Source of the DNA: Myrica gale
Lineage: Eukaryota; Streptophyta; Magnoliopsida; Fagales; Myricaceae
DNA: 64,000 bases
Direction: 5' to 3'
NCBI GenBank assembly: GCA_963930655.1
Contig: OZ005611.1
Coordinates: 4,905,501-4,969,500, forward strand
Positions 50,130 to 60,359 of the stretch are shown here, piece by piece. The notes beneath the pieces were generated by a model. The model was not told where the DNA came from. It saw only the letters and a list, made by a program, of their open reading frames with translations, and did no database searches. The first letter of the stretch is position 1; each line of letters starts with the position of its first letter. The translations under genes were made by a program, and so were the position numbers.

Positions 50130-52720
50130 TTTCCATCACTATATCTTTTTCATCTTTTTCGATTGTTACTATTTTTCGTACTTTTAAATTATGTGGCATT
50201 TTCATTTAATTTTTGTTGTGCAACTCAATTTCTTCTATATTTCATGCATCGTTCCAAATTTATAGAGCAAATTCAAAAAAGAAAATGATAAGTAACCCTT
50301 TATTTGCTGATTAATATGTTTTTCCCTTTTTTGTTTACATTTTTCCTTTGCTTTTGATAATATTATTTTTGTATTATATTTTTAAAAGTTGATTTCAGTG
50401 TTGAATCATATTTGGGGCTGTTCGTTTATGCAGTATTTTCAAGATTTGTTTGTATTCTCACAACACAAAAATCCTACAACCAAACATCATTTCTAACCTC
50501 ACATAAAAATAACTACAACACGCATACCAATAAAGTTAACATCACCTAAAAATTCTCAAAATACAAAAAAATCCTCACAACACACCTAACCGAACACACT
50601 TTGTTATTACTTCTCATGTACTTTTCTAGGATAGGTATTTTTAGGGTATATTTTTTAATTGATATTCTTTTGTTCCATACTCTGTTTTGTATTCTTAAAA
50701 GTTGATTTCAGTTTTTCTATTTTTAATTTGTGTATTTTCATTTAATTTTTGTGGTGTAGCTTATTTGTTTTTTGTTTTTATGGGTTTTTCCAAATTGTAT
50801 CCTTTTATTTGCTTTTTTTCTTCTTTGTGTAATTTTTTTTGAATGTTATGCATTTTCCCAAATTGTACCCGTTTATTTGCTGATTGGGAATTTTTTTTCC
50901 TTTTTCTTCTTGTTTCACTTATGTCGAGTAAAATTTTACCCTTCTTAAAATTTTAACGCAATAAAAATTACAATATAATCTCTCTCTCCATCACATCATT
51001 AATTTCACTATAATAAATATTAAAAATCATCTCTCTTCACTTGTTCACCAAATCCAATACCCTAAAATTTTAACACTCAAATACAACCGTTGTGTTTGTT
51101 GTTTGTTTCAATTTAAGGTTTTCAAAACTTGCATCGCTTTATTTATTTTTTTTTCTATTCTCTTTTTCGTTGTAACTCTTTGTTTGCTAATTAATATGTT
51201 TTTGTTTTGTTTTTCAATTTACTTCTTTGCTTTGCTGTTTTTTAAGTTCTTTTTTAAACTCTTATTATATTTCCATTCTCTGTTTGGTTTATTGCTTTAG
51301 GAGACATTTTCATTTTTTTTTGTTTTTGGATTTTATCCATTTCCCAAATTGTATCCTTCTATTTGCTGCTTGATAGTATTTTTCTTCTTTTTGTAACTTA
51401 TTTTTTTAACCTTTTGAAAATTTGTATCTTTTTATTTGCTGATATTCTTTTATTTTTCTATTCTCTGTTTTATTGTTTTGTTCTGAATTATATATTTTTT
51501 CTGTTTATTTCTTGTGTACATGTTTTTGTTACTAACTTTACTATATTTGGTTTATTTGCTCTTTTTGTGTTTCCATTCTCTGTTTTGAAAATTTGTATCT
51601 TTTTTGTTTAGTTTTAGCAATAAGCACTTTTAATATTTTTTTATTTTTATTTTTACTCTGGGTGACATTTTCATTTAATTTTTTTTCTGTGTAACTCAAT
51701 TTTTTACTTATTTTATGCATGGTTCCAAATTTGCAGAACATATTCAAAAAATAAAATGATAAGTAACCCTTTATGTGCTGACTAATATATTTTTCCTTTT
51801 TCTGTTTACTTTTTTCCTTTGCTTTTTTTAGAATTTTTTTTGTATTATATTTTTAAAAGTTGATTTCAGTTTTTTGAATTTTTTTTGTTTAAATTTTACA
51901 ATTTAAAAAATGCATAAAATTAAAAAGAAATAAGTTACACAAAGATGAAAAAAACTATCAAGCAGCAAATAAAATATTAGAATTTGTCAAAATGTATAAA
52001 ATAAAATAAAAAAGTTCACAAAAAAAATCAAATGAAAATGTCTCATAAAATAATATTCAAGAAAAGTACAATAAAAATAAACAGAAAAAAATTAATTCAG
52101 AAATTAAATCAACTTTAAAAATATAATACAAAAAGAACTATAAAGAAAAAACAAAAATATATTACTAAGGGATGCAAATTGTAACCTTTTATTTGCTGCT
52201 TGATAGTTTTTTTTCTTCTTTGCGTCATTTTTTTTTTGTTTTTAGATTTTAATCTTTTGAAAATTTGTATGTTTTTATTTGCTGATATTTTGTTGTTTCT
52301 TTTACTTATGATCTTTTGAGTTCGGTTTTGAATTATGTTTCTTTTAGTTTAGTTTTAGCCTATGTTTCATTTTATTTGTTGTGTAACTCATTTATTTTTT
52401 ATGCCTGGATCCAAATTTGTATTGCAAATTCGAAAAAAATAAAAAATTATAATTAGTAATCCTTAATTTGATGATTAGTATATTTTTCCTTTTTCTGTTT
52501 ACTTTTTTCTTTCAATATTTTTTTATTATTTCTTTAAAGTACATTTCAGTTTTGAATAATATTTTTGTTTTCTTTTTACTGCTCATGTACTTTCTTAGGA
52601 TAGGTACTTTTATTGTATTTTTTAATTTACCTTTTTTTTTTGTTACAAACTCTGTTTTGTATTCTTTCGTTATGTGGTATTTTCATTAAATTTTTGTAGT
52701 GAAATTTATCTGTTTTAAAA
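50130..52720. repeat. T-rich field of diverged repeat copies
   Basis: About 2.6 kb of T-rich DNA is built from diverged copies of one unit. The phrases TTTTATTTGCTGATTAATAT, TTTTCTGTTTACTTTTTTCC and TTTTTAAAAGTTGATTTCAG recur near 50300-50400, 51760-51880 and 52460-52560. Each is preceded by a 'gtaactca...atgcatggttccaaattt' phrase. The stretch 51890-52170 is an inverted copy. It is interrupted by MITEs near 50430-50600 and 50930-51092. The long Phe/Leu-rich open frames here are composition artefacts. Confidence 0.65.
50930..51092 (-). mobile_element. AT-rich MITE (family of 36198, 58692, 62224)
   Basis: Reverse orientation of the 36198 family: AAATTTTACCCTTCTTAAAA, then 'atataatctctctctcc' and 'atctctcttcacttgttcacc'. 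It lies within the T-rich repeat field. Confidence 0.5.
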
Positions 52721-52725
52721 TTTTT

Positions 52726-52836
52726 TACAAACACACTTCAAAATTTTACTTTAAAATTTATATTCACCAATTTCAATGCCACCTCTTTTTTAACATCAAC
52801 ACAAAATTTTATTAAAATTTTACAACCAGACACTAT
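52726..52836. repeat. MITE fragment (family of 18722)
   Basis: Resembles 18722-18840 over most of its length, sharing CTTCAAAATTTTACTTT and AACACAAAATTTTA. Non-coding. Confidence 0.5.
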
Positions 52837-53266
52837 ATTAAATTTTTCAGTGTATTAATAAAATCGTGGTACTCCGAATCCCACATGAAATGAGATAATA
52901 GAAGGAATGATAGATTAGTTAAAGTCTTACATTGAGATCTTACTAAGTTGAAATGGATTTATAATGATTTCAAAGAGCTTCAAAATAAACAAATTTGACT
53001 AATCCTTTTGAAATCAAGTTGGTTGGGTTTTGAATAAAGGGGGAAGTGGTAGAGTTGAAATGAAAAATTGATTTTTAAGCTTTAAAAAATTGATATAGTT
53101 ATTTGGAGTCCTATAAAAACATATTACATTAGAATGTATATATATGCCTAATGAAGCCAAATAACCCTCTTTCTCCTCTTGCTCTCAGCCGACGATGGAA
53201 AATTTCCGTGTCAGAGGCCAGCTTGTTGGCCTTTGTGGAAGGGTCTTGAAGTTAGATGAAAAGCCA

Positions 53267-53595
53267 GCAGCCCGCAGGTAATTTTTTTTGGTTCGTTTGG
53301 ATGAAATTTGTAAAATTATGATAAAATTGTTAATATTTGGGTGATTTTAAAGTTGTATTGGTATGCGTACAAAATTTATTAAAAATGATTGATGTTTGTT
53401 AAAAAATAATAAAATGTTGTATTGAAATACGTGTGTTTTGTGATATTTTAATTGTAAAAATAAAATAGGATACGTATCTTAAAAAAAAGTGGTAACCGAA
53501 CGTCACTTTAACATGCGGAAGAGGGGATTCGGACATCCTCTCCACAAAGGAAGTACGTGCCAGCTGAGCTAAACCTCATTGGCAGCCCGCAGGTA
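53267..53595 (-). mobile_element. tRNA-derived SINE with 14-bp target duplication
   Basis: A 301-bp insert (53281-53581) lies between perfect 14-bp direct repeats GCAGCCCGCAGGTA (53267-53280 and 53582-53595). The homologous third unit near 57510 lacks the insert. On the minus strand it starts with a tRNA-like head: A box TAGCTCAGCTGG (53560-53571) and B box GTCCGAATCCC (53524-53534). It ends in an A-rich tail beside the lower duplication. These are the hallmarks of a plant SINE moved by LINE machinery. It is inserted in the 3' flank of the intact subtilase. Confidence 0.85.
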
Positions 53596-53968
53596 TTCGA
53601 ATATTCTTGAAGCTGTTGAGCTCAGCCATTGTCTTTTTTTTTTTCTTTTTTCCGGTGAGTAAAAAGTTAGCCATGCTGTCTTCGCAATCGAAAGGAGTGA
53701 AAACAGTGTTAAGGCAGACTCATTTCTTTTTTTGCTTTTGAAGCCAATCATGGAAGCTCTTTGAAAATTTTGAACCTTAATTCTCAGGGAAACATACAGC
53801 ATCCAAGAGGGCGTTGCGTGCACTGGCAACGTGTGCACGCACAAACTCGGAATAATCCATAATCAGAGCTTTAAAGAGGAGCCTCGAGCTATCAAATGGA
53901 GATTTTTTTTTATTCGAGTGTATTGACCATGTCAGAACATCTTCCCTGGGATTCATAAAACGATCAAA

Positions 53969-56257
53969 TCAAAATACAAAAATATGGGACACTACAATAG
54001 GACTTCTCACATTGTGATTTCCTCCCTCATCAACCCAAACAAGTGCTCCATATGAAACTTTTACTCGCTCTGTAGCTTTGAATTTTAGGGTCATATTATA
54101 AGAGCGTGTTTGATGCTTCTTTCCAAACACTAATCTGTCTGGTGAGACTCTGACTTCGGAATTTTCTGGTACTGTCACAACGGCCTTATAAGTTGCGGCA
54201 CCTTTTCCAACATTGGTTACTGTCCTTTGGAATGTTTGGATCAAGGGGATTGTGTGGTCATTATATACAGCGATAAATGACGGGTAATTAAGATTGCGAC
54301 AAGGATGAGAACAGTTATAATTTTTTGAGCTGGTAACTCTCTCTATGTCCTTCTGCTTAAAACTTAAAGAACATAAAAGATTCACATAATCTTGTGGAGA
54401 TGCATCATATATCAAACCTGGGTCAAGTGCTTGATTTGGATTGATCTGACCTGCTCCCATAGCAAGCGGCGAAGCAGCTTGGAGATGATAACCGTTGTCT
54501 CGAATTGGTTCTAGAGAATTGTCCAGTGGATTTGCTGTAGTTATAATTGCAGACTTAATAGCACTCGGACTCCATTCTGGGTGTGCGCTTTTCAATAGTA
54601 AAGCCACACCAGAAGCATGAGGGCAAGCATAGGAAGTCCCGGAAGCTAAAATATAGTCACTGTGCAAGGATACATGAGATCCTTCTTCAGTTACTGGCAA
54701 AGTTGGAATCCATGCAGCTAAAACAGCAGACCCAGGTGCCATTACATCTGGTTTCAAGATGCCTGAAAAGGCTAATGCCGGACCTCTTGAAGCATTGCTA
54801 GCCACTGTCGGTGAGGGCCTTGCATCCATAAATGATTGTTGGAACCTGATGCTAGCTGAAGGCATATTGTTAGATTCTGCATAATCGATTACCACTCGTG
54901 CATCTTTTGAGCTAATGACAAGACAAGCACAGAAAGTTTTAGGTAACTCAAATGAAGTGCTGGCAATAAGTATTGCTCCAGGAACATTTGAAGAGGTAAC
55001 AGAAGATATTTGACCCTCAAGGAATGGCCCCAGGTCGCATAGGATGATGCCATAAGGAGCGGTAGATAATAAAGCTGGGGAATCACATGATGATAATGGC
55101 TTCTTGTATACTAATGGCAGGTTTTGCAATATGGTTTTATAGGGGTATGTAGACCATCCTGTTATATCTAGCCCCATTCCAAGTGTCAAAGTTCCACCTA
55201 ACCAACGATCAGTAGAACTTGCCGTCACAGTCAAGACCCATGGCGCCACATTTTTTACTGTGCTAAAACGCGGGCCATAATTTCCAGCTGAAGTGGAAAC
55301 CATTATGCCCTTCTCTAAGGCAGAGAATGAGCCTACCGATATAGGATCATCGAACATTGGTGTAAAACCGTAGCTTTGGGAGATAGAAATTACATCAACA
55401 CCGTCAGCAATGGCATGGTCTATACCAGCAAGTATATCGGCATCATAATTCCCTTCCTCCCAACAGACCTTGTACACAGCCAGCCTAGCACGTGGTGCGA
55501 CACCTTTAGCAGTACCTTCAGCATACCCAAAGTAAGATGCTCCATTAACATAATTTCCTGCTGCAATAGAGGCAACCATGGTTCCATGCCCTATAGTGTC
55601 CCTCGCAGAATTCATCCTAATATTACGGCCTTTTTGTGCTTGTGTCACAGCCTCATTAAAGTATTTAGCTCCTATGAGCTTAAGGTTACAATTTGAAGAG
55701 TTAAAATCTTCTCCTTCTTGACATGATCCCTGCCATTTGGCTGGAACTCTAGCACTCATACCATCATCTCTAAAGCTCGGGTGTTCAGGCCAGATGCCGG
55801 TATCTATGATACCGATTATCATATCTTCACCATAATTTGAGTCAGGCCAGAGACCATGGAAAGGATTGAGAGAGAGGTATTGAGGGGTATATGTGGTATC
55901 AAGCTTTACAGGCTTGTCCTTAGAAGCTGAAACAAATCCCCAAGACTTCTTTAAAGTCTTCAGTTCATCTATGCTTAAAAAGACACTAAAACCATGAAGA
56001 GCATTGTTGTAAACATATAAAAGCGATGGCGAGGATTGTTGTTCAACTAATGATGCGGGATTCACAAACCTAAGTGAATCAACGATGGAGGTATACCAAT
56101 TACGATGGCTTTTGAAGGCCATTGGCATGAGGGACTTGTCCATATGGACAATGTACGCAGACCTCTCTAATGCTGTTGATTTAGCCATAAGTGTTAACAA
56201 GCAGTACCATGCCAAAAAGAACAAGAATGAAAGACCATTCACCTTAACTGAACCCAT
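53969..56257 (-). CDS. Subtilisin-like serine protease (SBT1-type), intact, intronless
   Basis: 762 residues, the usual size for secreted plant subtilases. A signal peptide (about 1-29, FLFFLAWYCLLTLMA) is followed by an I9 inhibitor prodomain (AYIVHMDKSL..., about 34-117) and the S8 domain. The catalytic residues are Asp152 (DTGIWPEHPSF), His224 (GHGTMVAS), oxyanion Asn326 (SAGNYGP) and Ser542 (GTSYACPHASG). A PA-like insert lies between Asn and Ser, and a fibronectin-III-like domain follows LNYPSF. All key residues are present, so it is predicted to be an active apoplastic protease that removes its own prodomain. It resembles the tomato SBT3/Arabidopsis SBT1.9 group by recall. The substrate is unknown. 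Its sister at 42.2-43.8 kb is broken. Confidence 0.96.
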   Translation of the reverse strand: MGSVKVNGLSFLFFLAWYCLLTLMAKSTALERSAYIVHMDKSLMPMAFKSHRNWYTSIVDSLRFVNPASLVEQQSSPSLLYVYNNALHGFSVFLSIDELKTLKKSWGFVSASKDKPVKLDTTYTPQYLSLNPFHGLWPDSNYGEDMIIGIIDTGIWPEHPSFRDDGMSARVPAKWQGSCQEGEDFNSSNCNLKLIGAKYFNEAVTQAQKGRNIRMNSARDTIGHGTMVASIAAGNYVNGASYFGYAEGTAKGVAPRARLAVYKVCWEEGNYDADILAGIDHAIADGVDVISISQSYGFTPMFDDPISVGSFSALEKGIMVSTSAGNYGPRFSTVKNVAPWVLTVTASSTDRWLGGTLTLGMGLDITGWSTYPYKTILQNLPLVYKKPLSSCDSPALLSTAPYGIILCDLGPFLEGQISSVTSSNVPGAILIASTSFELPKTFCACLVISSKDARVVIDYAESNNMPSASIRFQQSFMDARPSPTVASNASRGPALAFSGILKPDVMAPGSAVLAAWIPTLPVTEEGSHVSLHSDYILASGTSYACPHASGVALLLKSAHPEWSPSAIKSAIITTANPLDNSLEPIRDNGYHLQAASPLAMGAGQINPNQALDPGLIYDASPQDYVNLLCSLSFKQKDIERVTSSKNYNCSHPCRNLNYPSFIAVYNDHTIPLIQTFQRTVTNVGKGAATYKAVVTVPENSEVRVSPDRLVFGKKHQTRSYNMTLKFKATERVKVSYGALVWVDEGGNHNVRSPIVVSHIFVF

Positions 56258-56313
56258 TGTTTCTTTAGTGGCTCCAAAATTTCACTATGATTAATGGAAT
56301 AGGACTGTTAATG

Positions 56314-56321
56314 TTTATATA
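56314..56321 (-). promoter_or_regulatory. TATA box of the intact subtilase
   Basis: TATATAAA on the minus strand, about 57 bp upstream of the ATG at 56257. It is conserved in the left copy, and no other box is nearer. Confidence 0.65.
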
Positions 56322-57229
56322 GGACTGTGGAAGTGGGTAAAAACCTTTTAAGAACCAGAGAAATGTCAAAACAGAACAAAAAATTACAAAACCGGCCAAA
56401 GTTTGAATCATCATGATACAAGACTAAACCGAAAGGCCGTGGAAACCTACTTAATATTTACACAAAAGAAAGAGAATAGGAGGAGTGACTCCTTTCATTG
56501 CAAGTAGGGCCAACTCCGAGTTAGCTCATTTGAGATGAAACGATTTGAAATGCGAAAAGAGAGGACCACAAACAAAAGGGGGTCCTATTTGAGCTTGGTT
56601 CATTTGAGATAAATCATGTTGAGAAATTGAAATATGCGGCCTGAACTTGCCCCTTATAAAGCCGAGGGACAAAATAAACAAGTAGCTAGGTTTCAGTGAA
56701 ATGACAGGAAATAAATCCAAGCAACTGAATGACAGTCTTAATGGCCATTATACAACCACCTAGGAAGCTCTTGAAAAGCCACCACAGAGACCTTGAATTT
56801 TTATGCACTCTTATATGTGCTTGTTGTGGCTTTTAGCATTTGCAGTCATCTGATCTGTAGGGGCCCGTAGAGCTCGGCAGCAAAAGCTAAAAAGTGCTCA
56901 AACATGTATTCCACTTGCAAGTATGCTTTAGAGGCAATTGTCTTATCCTGGTGTCAACTCTAAGATGCTTAAGATAGTAGTCTTTGAAAGTCTGCTAGCT
57001 CGAGCAATTTAGAGCTGAAAGAAGGGTGAATAAATTTCGATTATTGAATATTAATGGTGAAACTAAGAACTGAAGGGGAAAATATACCAAATGCCCCTGT
57101 GTTTTGCATCTTTTAACTCTTAAAATCCAAAACTGAGATCTAGTAGAATAAGACTCCATTTTGGTTCTTTCGAAATCAAAGACCTCTGTTCACTTATAGC
57201 TCTCAGACATGGCAAAAATTTATTACATG

Positions 57230-57770
57230 AAATATACCTAATGAAGCCCAATGCTAACCCTCTAATCTTTAGCGATGTGTAGGGATATAGGTGGATAATT
57301 CTTTTTTTTTCTGCTTACTTACTTTACAAAAATTCAGAGTATGTCCATTTATCTAATTCAGAGTTAGTCTTTTAGATCAAGTGAACTTTTTAATCTACTG
57401 CTAAACTAGTATATTGGTATCACAACTAAATACAATTCCTTAAGAATTTCCATGTCAGAGACCAGCTTGTTGGCCGTTGTGGTCCTGTGGAAGGGCCTTA
57501 ATGTTAGATGAAAAGCTCGCAGGTATTCAAATATTCATGAAGCTGTGGAGGTTCGCCATTGTCTTCTGTTTTTTTTTTTTTTTTGGGGGGGGGGGGGGGG
57601 GGGGAGTAAAGGTTAGCCATTGCCTTCGTAACTGAAGGGAGTGAAAGCAGTGTTAAGGCAGATACATTTCTTTTTTGCTTTTGAAGCCAATCATGGAAGC
57701 TCTTTGAAAAGTTTGTACGTTAATTCTCAGGGTGACACGCAACATCCAGGAGGGCATACGTTGTGAGCAG
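57230..57770. repeat. Flank of a lost third subtilase unit
   Basis: Matches the 3' flank of the intact subtilase (53130-53840), from CCTAATGAAGCC through GTGTCAGAGACCAGCTTGTT-like sequence to AATTCTCAGGG. It lies on the 5' side of that gene, as expected if another copy once followed to the right. No subtilase sequence remains beyond 57800. A T16-G20 homopolymer tract (57569-57604) lies inside. Confidence 0.75.
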
Positions 57771-58092
57771 TACAGACAACGTTTGCATGCGCACACCTTG
57801 CGTCAAATGGCGAGAAATGGAGAGAAAATGTACAACATTCCAAGTCATTTGGACCAAAGCAGAAAATGTGCAGAAGTCTGTCATTTGGCCTCTGACAAAA
57901 TCATTTGCCATCTGATCAATTTAAAGACATATATAGAAGGAAAGTACATGAATCAAATCATTGGGCCATAGAAGAGGTGATACAGGCTACAGAGGCTCCG
58001 GAAGCTACAATAGTAGGACGAAGTCTATTGAATCAAATATGGGATTCTGCTTTGTAATTTCCACAGAGAGGCTTCTTGATGCGCAGCAGCAT

Positions 58093-58278
58093 TCATTGTT
58101 TCACAGGTTTCTTGCGGATCTCTTTGATCCATTTGAAGTTTAGTAATGATTTCCCAAGCTTGCTCCCTTTAGACCCATCGTTCCCCTTCTTCTTGTTGTT
58201 CTCTGATGATGCTGATGGGGGTGGAGGATCCTGGTTGTCATTATCCCATTGGTCAGCCCAGGAAAGTCCGGAATCCAT
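58093..58278 (-). CDS. Small basic protein with MDSGLSWADQWD N-terminus (unknown function)
   Basis: A 61-residue protein read from the ATG at 58278; an in-frame ATG 18 bp upstream adds MRKKEK and is less likely. It starts MDSGLSWADQWDNDNQDPPP, has a polar Lys/Asn/Ser middle, and ends GKSLLNFKWIKEIRKK, a short amphipathic basic helix. I recall similar 60-80-residue single-exon plant proteins with the same 'LSWADQWD' start and 'FKWxKxLRKK' end, of no known function. Conserved ends in so short a frame argue for a real gene. No signal peptide or membrane span is present. Confidence 0.7.
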   Translation of the reverse strand: MDSGLSWADQWDNDNQDPPPPSASSENNKKKGNDGSKGSKLGKSLLNFKWIKEIRKKPVKQ

Positions 58279-58299
58279 CTTTTCTTTCTTTCTCACTCT

Positions 58300-59285
58300 C
58301 TTTCGTCCCCTGAACTAGAACTTTTGGATGAACAGCTTCAGCCTTCATAAGCTTGTTTCAACAGTAGTTTGCTTATTTAAATGCCACCGTTGCTTTTGTC
58401 CCTTTATTTTGCAGTCAGGAATAAATTTGGAAAAAAGTCGGTTTTTTTAGACGAACAACAGTCTTGCAAAATCGTCCTAAACCTTAGGTCCAACCAAACC
58501 AGTTTTGGCCAACCTTGATTCTCAACGTGATCACATCCTTTCATTACACCGAAGGCATAAGTTTGGTAAACGGCTTGCTTTTTTTGGTAAGCAAACGATG
58601 TCCTTTCACGACCCCTTTTGACAGGGTCTCCATTGCTCAAAGCTATAATAAGTTCAGATAGACATCCATGCACAACCTTCCATTTGTCTAAGGGGCGTTT
58701 GTCTCCGAAAATTTTCACCCCTCAAAATTTCCAAACAATCATAAAATAATCCTTATCTTCTCATTAAATTATAAAATAATATTATACTATTCAATTAAAT
58801 CTTCTCTCTCCTCACTTTTCCATAAAATACCTATACTTTTCACAAACCCCAATACCTAAAATTTTCAAAACCCCAAAATTTCCACAAACAAACACCCCCA
58901 TAGTCTCTGCCGTCAATTTAGTGGCTAATTTAAGACAGGTTTTTCATTCTTAAACGCGCAAACTGGGCATTATCCAATTCCTTACAAGTACGATTCATCC
59001 AACAAGCATATCCTACCCCGAGTCTCTTTTCGTGTGATTCCTCCTGCAAGCATATCATCCTCCAGGCCCAATCTGATAGTTTCTAACATCTCCAACACCG
59101 CTAACACAAAAAGCCAAAAGCAAAATAGGGGCTCTAGATTTCAATTCGTTTCATCAGAATCAAATAGGAAAGAGTAACACCAAGAAGGTTTATAAATTTA
59201 CATACAAGTGACAAATACTTGGATAACCAACTGATCACAGACCAAAAATAGGGAGAACAATAGGGGTCAGTTGCTCAGGGGCCCA
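58300..59285. other. Spacer between the small gene and the YqaJ-type gene
   Basis: Holds an undistinguished open frame (58404-58718, minus) without recognisable domains, a MITE at 58692-58900, and the 3'UTR side of the YqaJ-type gene. No further gene is supported. Confidence 0.45.
58692..58900 (-). mobile_element. AT-rich MITE with GGGGCGTTTGT/ACAAACACCCCC ends
   Basis: About 209 bp with short inverted ends and internal phrases shared with the copies at 36198, 50930 and 62224 (here 'cttctctctcctcacttttcc'). The ends recall hAT-type MITEs, but I see no clean 8-bp target duplication. Confidence 0.55.
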
Positions 59286-60350
59286 TCACCTGTAGAATTC
59301 CACATGACCGGCGATCTCCTTGCACAACAACTTTGCTTCACTAGCTAACTTTATGCTCTTAACTATTGCAAGTCCTGTCTGTTTGTGGGTAGATGCAGGC
59401 TTATATGTCATGGCCTCTTTTTCAATTCCCATTAACACTGCCTCCCTGGCAGGAACAACATTTTCCCACCAAAATTCTCGCAAAATACGATGTATCAACT
59501 CCCAATAACCACGCTCCCTATTAACACGGAATATGGAGCTCCCATTTGGTGTCCAGCAATATAAATCAACCCATTCTCTGTCCATTATTTCCATCTGACC
59601 TTGCACCTGAGGCATGTAGTAGAATGGCATAGTTGACCAGGGCAGACCCATCTCAGGCTTCCCCTTGTTATATGGGCACTTCACTTCCAGGATCCCACCT
59701 TCTGGAAAGCAACCGAGAAGACCATCAGGGGAAGCACCTAGCCAATGAAATCGCTCCTCCGTATGGGTTGCAAACCCTAATGAGCTCACCTCACGACCTG
59801 TAATGCTTCTATACCGGTCTATAGCCACCGCTTCATTGAGCACACCCCACTCCATGGCACACTTTTTGGACGTTTCCAAAGTTTCTGTTTCTGATTCAAA
59901 TACCTTCTCATGCCATAGCTCAAAGCGACGGTTTCCTTTCCAAAATCCCAAGGCAGTGCTGAAAGTGCTTGTGGTCAGCTTGTCCCTACGAAGGGCAAAC
60001 CATTCTTCTGAACGTTGGGGAGCATGAGGTGGTGTAACATTGGCAACCAACACAATAGATGAAGGGGGGCGGACAATTAGAGGAGGAACTGGAGAGATTG
60101 CTGTTGAGGTGCGTATGGAAATGGTACTCAGAGTTCCAATTCGATGGATTTTTCTAAGAGACAGTGATGCAACTGCTTTATGGCAAGTGCCACAGAATCT
60201 AGTCATGCAGGCATTGCTTATTGCTGAGATAACAATGCAGTTGATAGGATGTTCATTTCGTGGAAGGATCCTACAAAAGCCACATACTGCTCGAAAGTTC
60301 AGTTTTAAGGTTTCCACAAAACATTGAACAGAAAATTTTCCAAGAAGCAT
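59286..60350 (-). CDS. YqaJ/lambda-exonuclease-like nuclease-fold protein
   Basis: 354 residues in one exon from the ATG at 60350. The first 100 residues are basic and Ser/Thr-rich, compatible with mitochondrial or plastid targeting; MTRFCGTCHK at residue 49 is an alternative start. The YqaJ domain (about 110-290) has RSEEWFALRRDKLTTSTF, the Glu in GVLNEA (about 173), Asp209 in GASPDG, Glu222 and Lys224 in LEVKCP, and MPQVQGQMEI. Together these form a complete PD-(D/E)xK metal site as in phage alkaline exonucleases. Plant members (such as AT1G13810, by recall) are little studied; a role in organelle DNA processing is inference. A 5'UTR intron ending at GCTTTCAG (60355) is likely. An upstream exon (61349-61490, MKLVQLSYSQ) could instead be coding if joined at 60286. 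Confidence 0.88.
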   Translation of the reverse strand: MLLGKFSVQCFVETLKLNFRAVCGFCRILPRNEHPINCIVISAISNACMTRFCGTCHKAVASLSLRKIHRIGTLSTISIRTSTAISPVPPLIVRPPSSIVLVANVTPPHAPQRSEEWFALRRDKLTTSTFSTALGFWKGNRRFELWHEKVFESETETLETSKKCAMEWGVLNEAVAIDRYRSITGREVSSLGFATHTEERFHWLGASPDGLLGCFPEGGILEVKCPYNKGKPEMGLPWSTMPFYYMPQVQGQMEIMDREWVDLYCWTPNGSSIFRVNRERGYWELIHRILREFWWENVVPAREAVLMGIEKEAMTYKPASTHKQTGLAIVKSIKLASEAKLLCKEIAGHVEFYR

Positions 60351-60359
60351 ACAACTGAA

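Larger units (their letters stand above)
53843..57220. repeat. Right copy of the subtilase locus duplication
   Basis: Matches 41980-44900 over the gene, about 1 kb upstream and the short downstream flank. It holds the intact gene. Its further 3' flank (53130-53840) is itself repeated right of the gene, at 57230-57770. Confidence 0.88.

Noticed and set aside
51103-52689. Phe/Leu-rich open frames resembling membrane proteins
   Set aside because: They lie in T-rich repeat DNA; the hydrophobicity reflects TTT/CTT codons only.
53524-53580. A tRNA gene from the A and B boxes
   Set aside because: The boxes head a 301-bp insert with an A-rich tail and a 14-bp target duplication, which identifies a SINE rather than a functional tRNA.
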